Shown piece after piece: positions 14,952-24,643 of a DNA stretch of 64,000 bases; the first letter of the stretch is position 1, and each line of letters begins with the position of its first letter. The notes under the pieces are model-generated. The model ran no database searches. It saw only the letters and a program-made list of their open reading frames with translations, and was not told the origin of the DNA. This stretch comes from CAZMGV01 sp964565925 (GTDB taxonomy: Bacteria > JAGRBM01 > JAHCIT01). The stretch lies in assembly GCA_964565925.1 (NCBI GenBank), contig CAZMGV010000002.1, forward strand, positions 248,001 to 312,000, written 5' to 3'. Both the position numbers and the translations under genes were made by a program.

Positions 14952-15530
14952 ATGAATATCCATGACTTTTTCAGCGGACGAAGCGTTAATTTCAAGGAAC
15001 TGGCCGGCTATCTGGACGGCCTGTCGTCGGCCGACCGGATTCGCGAGGCGACCTCGCTGACGGCCAGAGAACAGTCGGCGCTCTGGGACGCGGCCAAGGA
15101 CAAGAAACCGGTGCATATCTCCGACTTTGTGCCGGAAGGCACCCCGGCGATGAAGCAGATCATTCATCACGGAAAAAATTCGCTCCCCGTTTTCTCCCTG
15201 TTCCAGAAACGGTTCTGCCGTTCCGACAATCCGTCGCTGAACGAGCTGTGGGGATACAACCACCAGACAATGGCGCCGGTGACCGGTCCCGGTTATTTCG
15301 TAGCCAGCGATTCAAGAGACGGAGAAGTGCTGATCGACTATCTCCGGGTGCCGCCGCGCAAACCCGACGGCTGGCCCACGATACTGCCCAACTCCGCCCG
15401 GCTTTCCCGGTTCGTCTATTACATGACGCAGGATTTCATGCGCGGGGTCTCGAACCACGTCACCATCGGGCACGCCACCCGCAAGGGCAAGGACATGGAC
15501 AACTGGTTCGTGCTCTGCCGCGAAGACTAA
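14952..15530 (+). CDS. Hypothetical protein, 192 aa
   Basis: I do not recognise a family. The protein starts MNIHDFFSGRSVNFKELAGY, has no signal peptide or membrane segment, and contains a mid-region ELWGYNHQTMAPVTGPGYFVA and a C-terminal part rich in aromatic and basic residues (YYMTQDFMRGVSNHVTIGHA). Two cysteines (FCRS and LCRED) are not a metal motif. The codon pattern is typical of the neighbours. It stands alone between divergent PilZ and convergent queE genes. Its compact globular look suggests an enzyme, but nothing supports a specific function. Confidence 0.65.
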   Translation: MNIHDFFSGRSVNFKELAGYLDGLSSADRIREATSLTAREQSALWDAAKDKKPVHISDFVPEGTPAMKQIIHHGKNSLPVFSLFQKRFCRSDNPSLNELWGYNHQTMAPVTGPGYFVASDSRDGEVLIDYLRVPPRKPDGWPTILPNSARLSRFVYYMTQDFMRGVSNHVTIGHATRKGKDMDNWFVLCRED

Positions 15531-15562
15531 GGCGCGAAGACAAACGGGCGAACATCGATCCG

Positions 15563-16207
15563 TCAGTAACCCCGGTCCTTCGAGGGCCAGAGGTATTTGT
15601 GCAGCTGGATCTGGAGACGGCCGGGCAGTCGGTCTTCCAGAATCCACTCAGCCAGTTTTGACGGTTCCAGTTCCCCCTGGACGGCCGAATACAGAACCCC
15701 GCACACGTCGCCCAGCTTGCGCGTCCGGATCTGGTCACGCGACCATTCGTAGTCGGCGCGGTCGGCGATCACGAACTTGATCTCGTCGTGGCCGTGCAGG
15801 AGTTCGATATTTTCGTACAGGTTCCGGTCCGATTCGGCGGAACCGGGGCATTTGAGATCGACGATCTTGCGCACTTCGGGCGGCACGTCGGCGACCGAAT
15901 AGGCGCCGCTCGTCTCGAGCATCACCTCGTACCCCTCGATGAGCAGCGCTTTCATGAGGGGGACGGCGCCGCCCTGGGCCAGCGGTTCGCCGCCGGTCAG
16001 CTCCACCAGCTTTGTCCCGTAGAGCCGCACCTTGTCGATCACCTCATCGAAAGTCATTTCCGTGCCGCCGGTGAAGGCGTACGCGGTATCGCACCACCGG
16101 CAGCGGAGCGGACAGCCCGTCAGCCGTACAAAGACGCAAGGCCGCCCGGCCTGGGAGGACTCTCCCTGGAGCGAATGAAAAATCTCGGTGACGGTCAGGT
16201 CGGACAT
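15563..16207 (-). CDS. queE: 7-carboxy-7-deazaguanine synthase
   Basis: This 214-aa radical SAM enzyme converts 6-carboxytetrahydropterin to 7-carboxy-7-deazaguanine in the preQ0/queuosine pathway. Evidence: FHSLQGESSQAGRPCVFVRL, the cluster motif CPLRCRWCDT (CxxxCxxC), and VELTGGEPLAQ. The length is normal. The upstream gene (DUF1285) ends 5 bp before its start, so the two are one transcript. A second gene of the pathway, queF, lies at 18956-19405 on the same strand; queC and queD are not in the window. Confidence 0.94.
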   Translation of the reverse strand: MSDLTVTEIFHSLQGESSQAGRPCVFVRLTGCPLRCRWCDTAYAFTGGTEMTFDEVIDKVRLYGTKLVELTGGEPLAQGGAVPLMKALLIEGYEVMLETSGAYSVADVPPEVRKIVDLKCPGSAESDRNLYENIELLHGHDEIKFVIADRADYEWSRDQIRTRKLGDVCGVLYSAVQGELEPSKLAEWILEDRLPGRLQIQLHKYLWPSKDRGY

Positions 16208-16212
16208 TCTGT

Positions 16213-16680
16213 TCAGGTCTCACGCACCGGATAGGCAACTCCGCCGATCCGCAGGTTCAATTCATCGTCCACCCAGCGGGCGAGTTCAAGCTGGGGTGCC
16301 CGGTGAAACTTGGCCTCCATACCGCTCCGGAGCCGGCAGTAGAGGGCGCCGTTCTTGCCCGACCGCAGGGTGCCGGGATCGAGCGGCTCGGAGCGCCCGG
16401 TGCCCACCGTAAGGTCAATCCCGGCGAGTTTCCCGGCCGGGTCCGCCGGATCGGGATGGAACCGGATGGATTCCACGAACTGGGGCGCGTCCTCGACGGT
16501 GACCTTGCACTTTTCCCCCTCGCATTCGAGCCACCACGAACCGTCCGGTTCGCGGTAGAGCCAGCTGAAAAAATCCCGGGCCAGGGCGGGGTCGGTCACC
16601 GGATTCCGGCCGTAGTGCCACTGGCCCCTGGAATCGAGGCGGTAAACGTACAGACGGCCTGAGGTATCCTTCGGTTTCAT
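16213..16680 (-). CDS. DUF1285 domain-containing protein
   Basis: This 155-aa protein matches DUF1285: RLDSRGQWHYGRNPVTDP near the start, then WLYREPDGSWWLECEGEKCKVTVEDAPQFVES, as in the family's pattern of I-x2-dG-x-W-x2-x-G and VEDAPF. No enzyme motif or signal peptide is seen. Function is unknown. It overlaps no other gene and is 5 bp upstream of queE, but a role in queuosine synthesis is not implied by the family. The 229-bp upstream region (16681-16909) is a divergent promoter region with a TAGAAT -10-like box at 16815 facing the next gene. Confidence 0.7.
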   Translation of the reverse strand: MKPKDTSGRLYVYRLDSRGQWHYGRNPVTDPALARDFFSWLYREPDGSWWLECEGEKCKVTVEDAPQFVESIRFHPDPADPAGKLAGIDLTVGTGRSEPLDPGTLRSGKNGALYCRLRSGMEAKFHRAPQLELARWVDDELNLRIGGVAYPVRET

Positions 16681-16909
16681 TAAAAAGCCTGCTGACGGTT
16701 AACGACCGTTACTGGCCGCTACTGGCTGGTGCCGGCCGGAAACGATGCGCATCGCCGGGGGTTGAAGCAAGGGGGTGAAACGGAAACGGGTGTGGCTAAA
16801 CGTATGAAATTCGCTAGAATATTGGAACTGAGAATCGTGTCATTTTGATTTTGTGCGTGGAAGCGCGGTTTCGCACTTTCCGGCAGTTTGCAGAGGAGTT
16901 GGATCGGTG

Positions 16910-17629
16910 ATGAAGACGAATCGCGGTTTAAGGAGTTTTCCCGGATTCCGGGCGTTGGCAGTAACGGGCCTGCTGCTCTCGGGCCTGTTTGCGGGCTGCG
17001 CCGGCAAGCCGATGCCCGGTACGCCGGAGTTCAAGGAACGGATCAAGAAGGGCGATATCATCGTCTGGGCGACGCCGGTCGGCAGCAAGGGCCTCAATCT
17101 CATCACCGCTGCGGGAGCTGCGAAGGCGTCCATTCAGGGCGGCTGGGATATCATTACCGACGTCGAGAAATTCCCCGAGTTCGTCTTCCGGTTCGAGCGC
17201 GCCAAGGTGCTGGAGGTCCGCAACCCGAAAAATCCGCGGGAAAACCGGCTGATCAGTTTCTATCTGGATGCGCCGTGGCCGTTCTCCAACATCGACGCGA
17301 ACGTGGAATACATCTGCAACGACGATACGTTTTCCTGCGATCTGAGGGCGGTGGAAGGTAACGTCGTCGAGATGTGGGGCGGCCTGCGCCTTGAAGACTG
17401 GGGCGACGGCTACACGTACGTTCTGTTCCAGGTGTTCGCCGATTTCGGTTACGACAACGTGCCTTCGTCGGCGATCAACGAGACGGCGGAAATCGTGATC
17501 AGGACCTGGGCCGATAATATCAAGAAACGGGCGAGCCAGGAGCCGTGGGTGAACATGCCCCGCAAGGTGAAAAAGGCCATGCAGCCCGGCGAGATCAAGA
17601 CCGAAGGGCTTGATGATCTGATGCACTGA
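16910..17629 (+). CDS. SRPBCC/START-like lipoprotein
   Basis: This 239-aa protein has a signal peptide with lipobox LFAGCAG (Cys about 29). The remaining about 205 residues look like a START/SRPBCC lipid-binding domain: GGWDIITDVEKFPEFVFRFERAKVLE, ENRLISFYLDAPWPFSNIDA, and a C-terminal helix NETAEIVIRTWADNIKKRA. Such domains bind hydrophobic ligands; a periplasmic lipid carrier is possible. SD GAGGAG precedes the ATG at 16910. It stands 39 bp before rpoH on the same strand, with no terminator between. Confidence 0.75.
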   Translation: MKTNRGLRSFPGFRALAVTGLLLSGLFAGCAGKPMPGTPEFKERIKKGDIIVWATPVGSKGLNLITAAGAAKASIQGGWDIITDVEKFPEFVFRFERAKVLEVRNPKNPRENRLISFYLDAPWPFSNIDANVEYICNDDTFSCDLRAVEGNVVEMWGGLRLEDWGDGYTYVLFQVFADFGYDNVPSSAINETAEIVIRTWADNIKKRASQEPWVNMPRKVKKAMQPGEIKTEGLDDLMH

Positions 17630-17668
17630 CACTGGCACTTTCCCGGCTGCGCCGATATTCTGTCTGCA

Positions 17669-18933
<1,265 letters not shown>

Positions 18934-18937
<4 letters not shown>

Positions 18938-18970
18938 CGGCGTCGCTGTCCGCCGTCAGCGTATTTTTCC
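18934..18970 (+). terminator. Rho-independent terminator overlapping the rpoH stop
   Basis: A perfect 9-bp stem CTGACGGCG / CGCCGTCAG with 8-nt loop is followed by CGTATTTTTC. The 5' arm holds the rpoH TGA and the 3' arm holds the stop of convergent queF. Confidence 0.88.
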
Positions 18971-19405
18971 CTTCACCACGTCATCGCGGTCTGAAGTGCC
19001 GGGTCTGGCTCCCGCATCGAAACCGGGGAGTTTCACCTTCCCCTTCTGCTTGCGGACGGTCACGGCGGTCTTGATGTTCCCGCGGACGTTGAAGTCGCCG
19101 GTCACCTCGATGAACACCGGATCCAGCAGTCCGGCGAGATCGTCCAGAATCCGGTTCGTGACCGCCTCGTGGAACGCGCCCACGTTACGGTAGCTGTTGA
19201 TATACAGTTTCAGGGATTTGAGCTCGACGCACCATTTGCCCGGCACGTAGCGGACATAAATTGTCCCGAAATCCGGAAACCCGCTCTTGGGGCAGAGGCA
19301 GGTGAATTCCGGACAGGTCATCCGGATTTCATAATGCTCCCGGTTGGGATTGGGAAACCGTTCCAGTTCGTGCAGTTTGCTGGGATAAGCGCGTTTTGCC
19401 GGCAT
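18956..19405 (-). CDS. queF: NADPH-dependent preQ0 reductase (7-cyano-7-deazaguanine reductase)
   Basis: This 149-aa type I (single-domain) QueF reduces the nitrile of preQ0 to preQ1 in queuosine synthesis. Evidence: MTCPEFTCLCPKSGFPDFGT with the catalytic Cys, and ELKSLKLYINSYRN, the QueF motif. The C-terminal tail after residue 125 is basic and extends beyond the core fold. SD AGGTGA lies 4 bp before the ATG at 19405. It is convergent with rpoH. With queE at 15563 it shows the host makes queuosine itself. Confidence 0.95.
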   Translation of the reverse strand: MPAKRAYPSKLHELERFPNPNREHYEIRMTCPEFTCLCPKSGFPDFGTIYVRYVPGKWCVELKSLKLYINSYRNVGAFHEAVTNRILDDLAGLLDPVFIEVTGDFNVRGNIKTAVTVRKQKGKVKLPGFDAGARPGTSDRDDVVKGKIR

Positions 19406-19542
19406 TTTTCACCTGACCGCCGCGAAGAGGGGCTTTATGACCCTTGTCGTGGCACAATTCCGTCACAAACCATAGCCTAGTATGGAGTCCGCAGCGAGAA
19501 TCCCGCCAGCAAGATGGCAGAAGATCCCTCAGGAGCCCGAAC

Positions 19543-21744
19543 GTGAAGTCCCCGTCCCCGGCCGATACCCCAGCAGCGACGACGCCCGGCTTGCCTGATC
19601 TGCCCGATCTGGCAAGCCCGCTCTGCTACACGAACCGCGAACTGTCGTGGCTCGAATTCAATGCGCGGGTCCTCGAAGAGGGGCTGGACGAAACCGTTCC
19701 GCTGCTTGACCGGCTGAAGTTCCTGGCGATTGTCAGCTCCAATTTCGACGAGTTTTTCCAGATCCGCGTGGGCGGACTCAAGGAACAGCTCCACGCGGGC
19801 GTCGAGGAGCGTAACGCCGACGGCCTGTCGCCGCAGGAACAGCTGAAGCGTATTTCCATGCGGACCCATGAACTCGTGGATGCCCAGTACAAATGCTTCC
19901 GCGAAATCGTGATGCCGGGTCTTGAGCAGATCGGCATCCGGTTCCGCAAAGTGCGGGATCTGGGGGGCAAACAGAAGGAGTTCGTCGACAACTATTTCAC
20001 GGACGTGGTTTTTCCGGTACTCACGCCGCTCGCGGTGGACCCGGCCCATCCGTTCCCGCATGTCCTGAACAAGTCCCTGAATATCGCCGTCACCTTGAGG
20101 GGCACGGGGCGCGGCCGCCGGCACGAGACGTCGCTCGCCATCGTGCAGGTGCCGGGTGTGCTGGACCGGCTGGTCCGGCTTCCGGAGGAAGCCTCCGCGG
20201 ACGGCGGCGGCCAGATCGATTACGTGCTGCTCGGCGACCTGATCGCCGCGAAATCTATAAACCTCTTTCCGGGGCTCAAGGTGCTCTCGACCTTCTCGTT
20301 CCGCGTCTCGCGCAACGCCGACCTCGATGTGGACGAAGACGAGGCCGATGACCTGCTGAAGGCTATCGAGAAGGAACTCCGGGCCCGCAACCGGGGCGAG
20401 GCCGTCCGGCTGGAACACCATGCCGACGCGGACCCGGAGACGCTGGACCGGATCCGTACGGCGCTCGGTCTGGACGCCGAAGACTGCTATGCCGTGCAGG
20501 GACCTCTGCAGCTGTCCGATTTTCTGGGCCTCTACGGCGTCGAGGCCGGCGTGAAGTACCGCGAGGCGCCCTATACGCCGCAACCCTCGCCGCTGCTCCG
20601 CGACACCGCCCATATATTCGAGGCGATCCAGAAGCAGGACATCCTGCTGCATCATCCGTACGAATCGTTCGGCGCCGTGATCGATTTCATCCGTCAGGCG
20701 GCCAACGATCCGAACGTGCTCGCAATCAAGCAGACCCTCTACCGCGCGGGCAGCGACAGCCCGATCATGGCGGAACTCCAGCGCGCCGCCGAGAACGGCA
20801 AGCAGGTGACGGTGCTCGTGGAGCTGAGGGCCCGTTTCGACGAGCAGGCCAACATCAAGTGGGCCCGTGCGCTCGAGAAAGCCGGCGTGCATGTGGTGTA
20901 CGGTCTTATCGGACTCAAAACCCACTGCAAGGTGGCGCTGGTGGTCCGGCGCGAAGGCAGCCAGATCCGCCGGTACGTCCATCTGGGAACGGGCAACTAC
21001 AACCCGTCCACGGCGCGCATGTACGGCGACGTGGGCCTCTTTACCTGCAAGGAGGCGTTCGGCGCCGACGCCACGGCGCTCTTCAACCTGCTGACGGGAT
21101 ACGGCCGGGCGCCTTCCTGGCACCGGCTGTGCGTGGCGCCCATCGGTCTGCGCGAGCGGGTGATCGAGCTGATCGACCGCGAGGCGAAAATCGCCGCCGA
21201 CGGCGGCCGGGGGCGCATCATCGCCAAGATGAATTCGCTCGTGGACCCGCTGGTTATTCAGGCGCTCTACCGGGCGTCCCGGGCGGGCGTGGAGATCGAC
21301 CTGATCATCCGGGGCATCTGCTGCCTGCGGGCGGGCGTGCCGGGACTGTCGGAACGGATCCGGGTGCGCAGTATCGTCGACCGGTTTCTGGAGCACAGCC
21401 GGATCTTCTATTTCGAGGCGGGCGGTGCGGGAGAAGTGTACTGCTCCAGCGCCGACTGGATGCCGAGAAATTTCATCCGGCGCGTGGAGACGATGTTCCC
21501 TATAGAGGACCCTGTACTCCGCACGAGAATGGTGGACGAAATTCTCGCGGGTATGCTGGCCGACAACGTGAAGGCGCGGATCCTTCAGCCGGACGGTACC
21601 TGGAAACGGGTCGAACGCGGTCCGGACGAGCCCGAGTGGCGGTCCCAGTTCCGGTTCATGGAACGGGCAAAGAGTTCGTCATCGGCTGCCGCGCCGGAAC
21701 ACTTCGCCGTGCGGACGATTCACTCCGAACCGCCCGAAAAGTAG
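19543..21744 (+). CDS. ppk1: Polyphosphate kinase 1
   Basis: This 733-aa PPK1 makes inorganic polyphosphate from ATP. All parts are present: N-terminal YTNRELSWLEFNARVLEE, middle VFPVLTPLAVDPAHPFPH, and the two phospholipase-D-like domains with GLKTHCKVALVV (His matching E. coli H435, the phosphorylated residue) and VHLGTGNYNPSTARMYGD (matching H454). GTG at 19543 with AGGAG 7 bp upstream is the best start; the in-frame ATG at 19444 would add 33 unconserved residues. No partner ppx is adjacent; a CheY-like gene converges on it. Confidence 0.95.
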   Translation: MKSPSPADTPAATTPGLPDLPDLASPLCYTNRELSWLEFNARVLEEGLDETVPLLDRLKFLAIVSSNFDEFFQIRVGGLKEQLHAGVEERNADGLSPQEQLKRISMRTHELVDAQYKCFREIVMPGLEQIGIRFRKVRDLGGKQKEFVDNYFTDVVFPVLTPLAVDPAHPFPHVLNKSLNIAVTLRGTGRGRRHETSLAIVQVPGVLDRLVRLPEEASADGGGQIDYVLLGDLIAAKSINLFPGLKVLSTFSFRVSRNADLDVDEDEADDLLKAIEKELRARNRGEAVRLEHHADADPETLDRIRTALGLDAEDCYAVQGPLQLSDFLGLYGVEAGVKYREAPYTPQPSPLLRDTAHIFEAIQKQDILLHHPYESFGAVIDFIRQAANDPNVLAIKQTLYRAGSDSPIMAELQRAAENGKQVTVLVELRARFDEQANIKWARALEKAGVHVVYGLIGLKTHCKVALVVRREGSQIRRYVHLGTGNYNPSTARMYGDVGLFTCKEAFGADATALFNLLTGYGRAPSWHRLCVAPIGLRERVIELIDREAKIAADGGRGRIIAKMNSLVDPLVIQALYRASRAGVEIDLIIRGICCLRAGVPGLSERIRVRSIVDRFLEHSRIFYFEAGGAGEVYCSSADWMPRNFIRRVETMFPIEDPVLRTRMVDEILAGMLADNVKARILQPDGTWKRVERGPDEPEWRSQFRFMERAKSSSSAAAPEHFAVRTIHSEPPEK

Positions 21745-21762
21745 TTCAAGAATATAACGGAA

Positions 21763-22227
21763 TTATCCGGCCATCACGCGGCGCATGTACGGCACCGGCG
21801 AAGGATGGTCGTCGGCTTCCGGGAACAGCCGCTGGACCGCCCGGAACAGCTCGTAGTAGCGGAGCGGCTTGGTCAGATAGTCGGTGGCCCCGGCGGTTTT
21901 CGCCTTCTCGCGGTATTCGGTCGCGGAGAAAGTGGTCAGCACGAGAATCGGAAGTTTTTCGGAACTTTCGGACTTGCGCACCAGTTCGATCAGCTGAACC
22001 CCGTTCAGGTTCGGCATCGAAAGATCGGTGATCATCAGGTCGTAGGGGGTTCCGGCGTCCCGGGCCATGCTGAGTTTCTGCATCGCCACCAGTCCGTCGC
22101 TCGCCGTATCGACATCGCAGGCGCACATCTTGTGCAGCCACAGCACCAGCAGGTGCCGCACGACACTCGAGTCGTCGGTTACCAGGATTTTGAGTTTCTG
22201 ACGCCTAATCACGGAACGCGCCCTCAC
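21763..22227 (-). CDS. CheY-like single-domain response regulator
   Basis: This 154-aa receiver domain protein has the acidic pair in ILVTDDSS, the phosphoacceptor Asp in DLMITDLSMPNLNG, Thr in VLTTFSATEY and Lys in DYLTKPLRYYE. There is no output domain, so it probably acts by protein contact. No histidine kinase is nearby. The start is GTG at 22227 or a GTG five codons later; no SD decides. It converges on ppk1. Confidence 0.88.
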   Translation of the reverse strand: MRARSVIRRQKLKILVTDDSSVVRHLLVLWLHKMCACDVDTASDGLVAMQKLSMARDAGTPYDLMITDLSMPNLNGVQLIELVRKSESSEKLPILVLTTFSATEYREKAKTAGATDYLTKPLRYYELFRAVQRLFPEADDHPSPVPYMRRVMAG

Positions 22228-22325
22228 CAGTCAGGGGCAACAGAAGTAACGGTTCCTATTTTAGCGAACCATGAAGATTTTCGTCAACTTGCAGTCCACA
22301 GGTGATTTTGTGCGGCGCGTCACGT

Positions 22326-23207
22326 TCAGATCGTGAACTCAAGCGCCGTCCTGTTACCCACGTACATCGGCACGTTCTTGCTGATCCCCGGCAGCGTCAC
22401 CGCAATGCCGGTCTTGAAAGTCGCCGTGTCGTTGATCCGCCAGGCGATATGGGGACCGACCGTGCAGTCCCGCTGCCGGTCGAGCGGTCCGGTCAGGCCG
22501 TCCCAGGTGAACTGGGTGTGTTTGGTGTTGTAGAACGTCTCTTCCAGAAACAGCCGGATTTTGTCGGAAGCTTGGTATCCCAGTGCCAGATCCACCCTGA
22601 CAAACTGTTTGGGACCGGAGTCCTTGTAGTTGGTCGCCGTGGATCCGCCTTCCGCCAGCTCAATGTCGGCGTTGAAATGGTTCTTGCCGTCTACCGAGAC
22701 CACGACCCCGACTTCACCGGTGAAGGCGCTGTGTTTGGACACCAGCGGGAACATGACGCTCGTGATCAGTGCCACATTGATATTCTCGGTATTCACCAGC
22801 CGCCATTTGGCTCCGAGCGAAGGGTTCAGCATCGAGCTGTAACTGCCTTCGGCCGGATAGGGTGAATAGTACGGGTAACCGGGGAGCGTTGAGTGGAATG
22901 AAAAATGCGACAGGCCGGTGGCGGCGCCGAACTCGAGGTTTCTGACCGGACTCACCGTCAGTCTCAGTCCGAGGCTCTGGTAGCGGTCTTCCACCTTTGT
23001 TTTTGCAGAGTCGAGAAACCGGTTGCTCCACTGGCCCCTGTATCCGATAGCGGTTTCCAGATGGTCTTCTTCGATGGTTGCGGCCGAGATGACATCGAAG
23101 TTCCGGGTCGACATGCCGTCCATGGCACGGCCAGGCCGGGCGGCAACCAGTAAAATAGCGGCGGCGCCACCCGCCGCGAAACGGACCAGTCCCCGCAATG
23201 TATGCAT
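22326..23207 (-). CDS. Outer-membrane beta-barrel protein (transporter-like)
   Basis: This 293-aa protein has a signal peptide (FAAGGAAAILLVAARPGRA) and then alternating hydrophobic/polar strands typical of a 10-14-stranded outer-membrane barrel (for example LETAIGYRGQWSN, NLEFGAATGLSHFSF, VRVDLALGYQASDKIRLFLEE). The layout resembles MetA/phenol-degradation-type outer-membrane channel proteins, but the match is only by style. The C-terminus ALEFTI lacks the usual final Phe. SD GGGGAG precedes the ATG at 23207. Confidence 0.65.
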   Translation of the reverse strand: MHTLRGLVRFAAGGAAAILLVAARPGRAMDGMSTRNFDVISAATIEEDHLETAIGYRGQWSNRFLDSAKTKVEDRYQSLGLRLTVSPVRNLEFGAATGLSHFSFHSTLPGYPYYSPYPAEGSYSSMLNPSLGAKWRLVNTENINVALITSVMFPLVSKHSAFTGEVGVVVSVDGKNHFNADIELAEGGSTATNYKDSGPKQFVRVDLALGYQASDKIRLFLEETFYNTKHTQFTWDGLTGPLDRQRDCTVGPHIAWRINDTATFKTGIAVTLPGISKNVPMYVGNRTALEFTI

Positions 23208-23310
23208 TGCCAGCTCTCCCCGGTTTCCAGAATGAATGCCGTAACGGTATCGAAATTTCCAAACGGTTTCAACGCGGCTTTGCCGCAGTGCTTTGAACGA
23301 AGCGCTTGAT

Positions 23311-23348
23311 GGTTAAAACAAAAACCCCCGCCGTTCCGGGCGGGGGTT
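23311..23348 (-). terminator. Rho-independent terminator after the acyl-CoA dehydrogenase operon
   Basis: On the minus strand a 10-bp stem AACCCCCGCC / GGCGGGGGTT (loop 6 nt) is followed by TTTGTTTTAACC. It lies 42 bp past the stop at 23390. Confidence 0.85.
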
Positions 23349-23389
23349 CCTGCTGATTTGTGTCCGTGTGGACGATCAGTCGGCAGCCA

Positions 23390-24613
23390 TCAGTCGATGC
23401 GAAGGTCCGGCATCATACGGCGGCTGATGATCAGCTTCTGGATCTGGCCGGTTCCCTCGAAGATGTCATAGACCTGCACGTCGCGGAACGCTTTCTCCAC
23501 TAGCATCTCTTCCTCGCAGCCCGAACCGCGGATCAGGTCGAGGCAGTCGCGGGTGACTTCCTTGCCGACCTTGGCCGAGTACGCCTTGCAGGCCGAGGCT
23601 TCCTTCGTGTTCGGAAGGTCCAGGTCCGCCATCCACGTCGCATGCCAGGTGAGCTGGCGGGCGGCGGCGATCTTGCGGTCCATCACCGCGAGCTTCTCCT
23701 TGATCGCGCCGTAGCGGCCGATCGGACGGTTCAGCTCGTAGTTTTTCTTGAGGTAGTCGCGGGTGGTGTCGTAGGCGCCCCGGGCGATGCCTACGGCCAT
23801 GGCGGCCACGAGCGGCCGGGTCGTGTCGAAGGTCTTCATCGCGGTCTGGAAACCGCCCTTGGCCATCTTCTCGTAACGTTCTTCGCCGCCCAGCAGGTTG
23901 TCCTTGTGGATGCGGCACTCTTCGAAGCCGAGCATCGCGGTCTCCGAGGCGCGCAGCCCCAGTTTCTTCTCGATCTTGAGGACCGTGAAGCCCGGTGTGC
24001 CCTTCTCGACGATGAACGCGCGGTGGCCGGCGCGGCCCTGGGTCTTGTCCAGCGTCGCGAAGACGATGTTCCAGTCGGCCCGGCCGCCGTTGGTGATGAA
24101 GCACTTCGTGCCGTTCAGCACGTAGTAGTCGCCGTCCTTGCGGCAGGTCGTGGCGATATTCGCCACGTCGGAGCCCGCACCCGGTTCGGTGAGGGCGTAG
24201 GCGCCCCAGCGGACCGTGTTCTTGTCCTTGAAGATGCCGAAATACTTGGCCTGCTGCTCGGGCGTGCCGGAAGACCGCAGCGGCGGTCCGCCCAGGCCCG
24301 GTCCGGGGAGCGCCAGCATGAGGCTGGGGTCGCCGACGGCGAGCTCTTCCGCGCCGACAGCCGCCATGCGGTTGGCCGCCTTGGGGCCCTTCTTGTCGGC
24401 GGTCGCGCCGATGCCGTCGCCGTCGCCGCCCAGTTCCTTGGGCATCGCGCCGCCGCCCAGACCCATCGCGGCGATCATCTTCAGGAAGCTCGTCTCGTGG
24501 ACGTGGTTCCGGTCGGATTTGAGCGCCTGCGCGCGGATCTGGGTTTTTGCGAACATGCGGACCATTTCGCGGAGCTGGTTCTGTGCCTTGTCCAGTTCGA
24601 AGTCGATTGCCAT
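23390..24613 (-). CDS. Acyl-CoA dehydrogenase (catalytic-type)
   Basis: This 407-aa flavoprotein has the FAD/substrate loop YALTEPGAGSD, LNGTKCFITNG, and near the end YDIFEGTGQIQ with the catalytic base Glu386. It removes hydrogens from C2-C3 of an acyl-CoA and passes electrons to ETF. SD AGGAGA precedes the ATG at 24613. The next gene upstream (stop 24644) is also an acyl-CoA dehydrogenase but lacks the base, so the two may form one heteromeric enzyme. Specific chain length or ring substrate cannot be read. Confidence 0.9.
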   Translation of the reverse strand: MAIDFELDKAQNQLREMVRMFAKTQIRAQALKSDRNHVHETSFLKMIAAMGLGGGAMPKELGGDGDGIGATADKKGPKAANRMAAVGAEELAVGDPSLMLALPGPGLGGPPLRSSGTPEQQAKYFGIFKDKNTVRWGAYALTEPGAGSDVANIATTCRKDGDYYVLNGTKCFITNGGRADWNIVFATLDKTQGRAGHRAFIVEKGTPGFTVLKIEKKLGLRASETAMLGFEECRIHKDNLLGGEERYEKMAKGGFQTAMKTFDTTRPLVAAMAVGIARGAYDTTRDYLKKNYELNRPIGRYGAIKEKLAVMDRKIAAARQLTWHATWMADLDLPNTKEASACKAYSAKVGKEVTRDCLDLIRGSGCEEEMLVEKAFRDVQVYDIFEGTGQIQKLIISRRMMPDLRID

Positions 24614-24643
24614 GGTAGATATTCTCCTGTGTGTCCGGTCCGG

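Noticed and set aside
17631..17648. Possible sigma-54 promoter (TGGCAC...GC) before rpoH
   Set aside because: The -24 box looks good and GG-N10-GC spacing fits, but the -12 box is poor and the start point would leave a leader of only about 10 nt before the GTG.
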